Below, piece after piece: positions 5,524-6,029 of a stretch of DNA of 6,029 bases; position 1 is the stretch's first letter, and every line of letters starts with the position of its first letter. The position numbers and the translations under genes were made by a program. The notes beneath the pieces were generated by a model, which saw only the letters and a list, made by a program, of their open reading frames with translations, had not been told where the DNA came from and searched no databases. This DNA comes from Nitratireductor sp. (GTDB lineage: Bacteria; Pseudomonadota; Alphaproteobacteria; Rhizobiales; Rhizobiaceae), in NCBI GenBank assembly GCA_020441735.1, contig JAGRLQ010000280.1, forward strand, positions 1-6,029, in the 5' to 3' direction.

Positions 5524-5539
5524 AGCCTGCTTACGGCTC
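5523..5539. terminator. Small hairpin between convergent dsbB and HNH genes
   Basis: GAGCC (5523-5527) and GGCTC (5535-5539) form a 5-bp stem with a 7-base loop, spanning the ends of both genes, which stop only 7 bases apart. There is no T-run on either side, so it is at best a weak, possibly bidirectional terminator. Confidence 0.25.
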
Positions 5540-6029
5540 CAGTTCGGAATCCCAGTAGAGAAAGTCCATCCAGCTTTCGTGCAGATAGTTGGGCGGGAAT
5601 TTGCGGCCGTTGCGATGCAGGTCCTCGACGGTCGGCATGTAGGGCTTCTGGACCGGCCACATGCCGGCCTTTGCCGGCATCTTGTTGCCCTTGCGCAGAT
5701 TGCAGGGCGAGCAGGCAGCACAGACGTTTTCCCACTCGGTAAGGCCGCCCTTCGAGCGCGGAATGACGTGGTCGAAGGTCAGCTCCGACGGCGAGCCGCA
5801 ATACTGGCACTGGAACTTGTCGCGCAGGAAGACATTGAAACGGGTGAAGGCCGGGTAGCGGTTGGGCCGTATGTAGGATTTGAGGCAGACAACGCTCGGC
5901 AGCCGCATCTCGAAAGAAGGACTGTGAACCGCCGCCTCGTATTCGGCGACGATGTTGACCCGGTCGAGAAACACGGCCTTGATCGCATCCTGCCAAGACC
6001 ACAGCGACAGGGGGTAATAACTGAGCGGG
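5531..6029 (-). CDS. HNH endonuclease (N-terminus beyond window edge)
   Basis: The visible 165 residues run from PLSYYPLSLWSWQDAIKAVFLDRV at the right edge to SELEP and TAA (5533-5531). In family members roughly 20 more N-terminal residues precede this, so the gene is cut by the window, not broken. The nuclease core begins after NVFLRDKF: CQYC (codons 5809-5798), then FDHVIPRSKGG with the catalytic-type His (5770-5768), WENVCAAC, and CSPC (5713-5702) followed by NLRKGN. The four cysteines form the usual zinc knuckle, and the last His of HNH is replaced by Asn in this subgroup. The C-terminal FPPNYLHESWMDFLYWDSELEP is typical of a widespread rhizobial housekeeping-like HNH protein of unknown biological target. 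No toxin-immunity or phage context is seen. Confidence 0.93.
   Translation of the reverse strand, partial: PLSYYPLSLWSWQDAIKAVFLDRVNIVAEYEAAVHSPSFEMRLPSVVCLKSYIRPNRYPAFTRFNVFLRDKFQCQYCGSPSELTFDHVIPRSKGGLTEWENVCAACSPCNLRKGNKMPAKAGMWPVQKPYMPTVEDLHRNGRKFPPNYLHESWMDFLYWDSELEP

Noticed and set aside
5531..6029. HNH endonuclease as part of a defence, homing or phage system
   Set aside because: Its sequence type is a conserved chromosomal protein of this clade and its neighbour is dsbB; no immunity gene, intron, methylase or phage gene is visible.
1..6029. CRISPR arrays, insertion sequences or long direct repeats
   Set aside because: No regularly spaced repeats, transposase frames or terminal inverted repeats were seen on either strand.

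Overview
This window looks like chromosomal DNA of a GC-rich alphaproteobacterium, most likely a member of the Rhizobiales. The signs are the rhizobial-type HNH endonuclease with its NVFLRDKFQCQYC core, a DUF6505-type protein, the DedA-dsbB pair, and high third-position GC. The assignment rests on family recognition by eye; no search was run.

Left part (1-1432, + strand): a tight run of three genes. The last 15 codons of an upstream gene (possibly biotin/lipoate-ligase-like) are followed 2 bases later by a DUF6505-like protein (53-532), then by a one-component regulator (548-1432). The regulator joins an excisionase-type helix-turn-helix to a cytoplasmic, signal-peptide-less solute-binding (molybdate/tungstate-type) domain.

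Centre (1432-3838, - strand): facing these genes is a complete tungstate ABC importer in the order tupB (permease), tupC (ATPase), tupA (periplasmic binding protein). The two gene sets converge on a hairpin at 1432-1460 that has a T-tract for the tup direction. At the head of the operon a perfect 13-bp inverted repeat (3797-3809 / 3826-3838) encloses the Shine-Dalgarno sequence. One arm covers the tupB start codon and the other a -10-like CATAAT. This is the best candidate for the site where the neighbouring regulator acts.

Intergenic centre (3839-4382): it holds a complete tRNA-Leu(CAA) on the - strand with encoded CCA, weak promoter-like sequences, and a strong + strand intrinsic terminator (4239-4275) with no + strand gene upstream of it. 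That terminator may mark the 3' end of an unannotated small RNA. No other gene is visible here.

Right part (4383-6029): a DedA/YqaA-family membrane protein and dsbB form a + strand pair. They converge on an HNH endonuclease on the - strand, whose N-terminus lies beyond the window edge.

Working model: the permease and ATPase import tungstate (or molybdate) captured by TupA. The HTH-PBP protein would sense the oxyanion in the cytoplasm and adjust tupBCA expression through the operator. The DUF6505 operon may link this uptake to W/Mo enzyme or cofactor metabolism, but that last point is association only.
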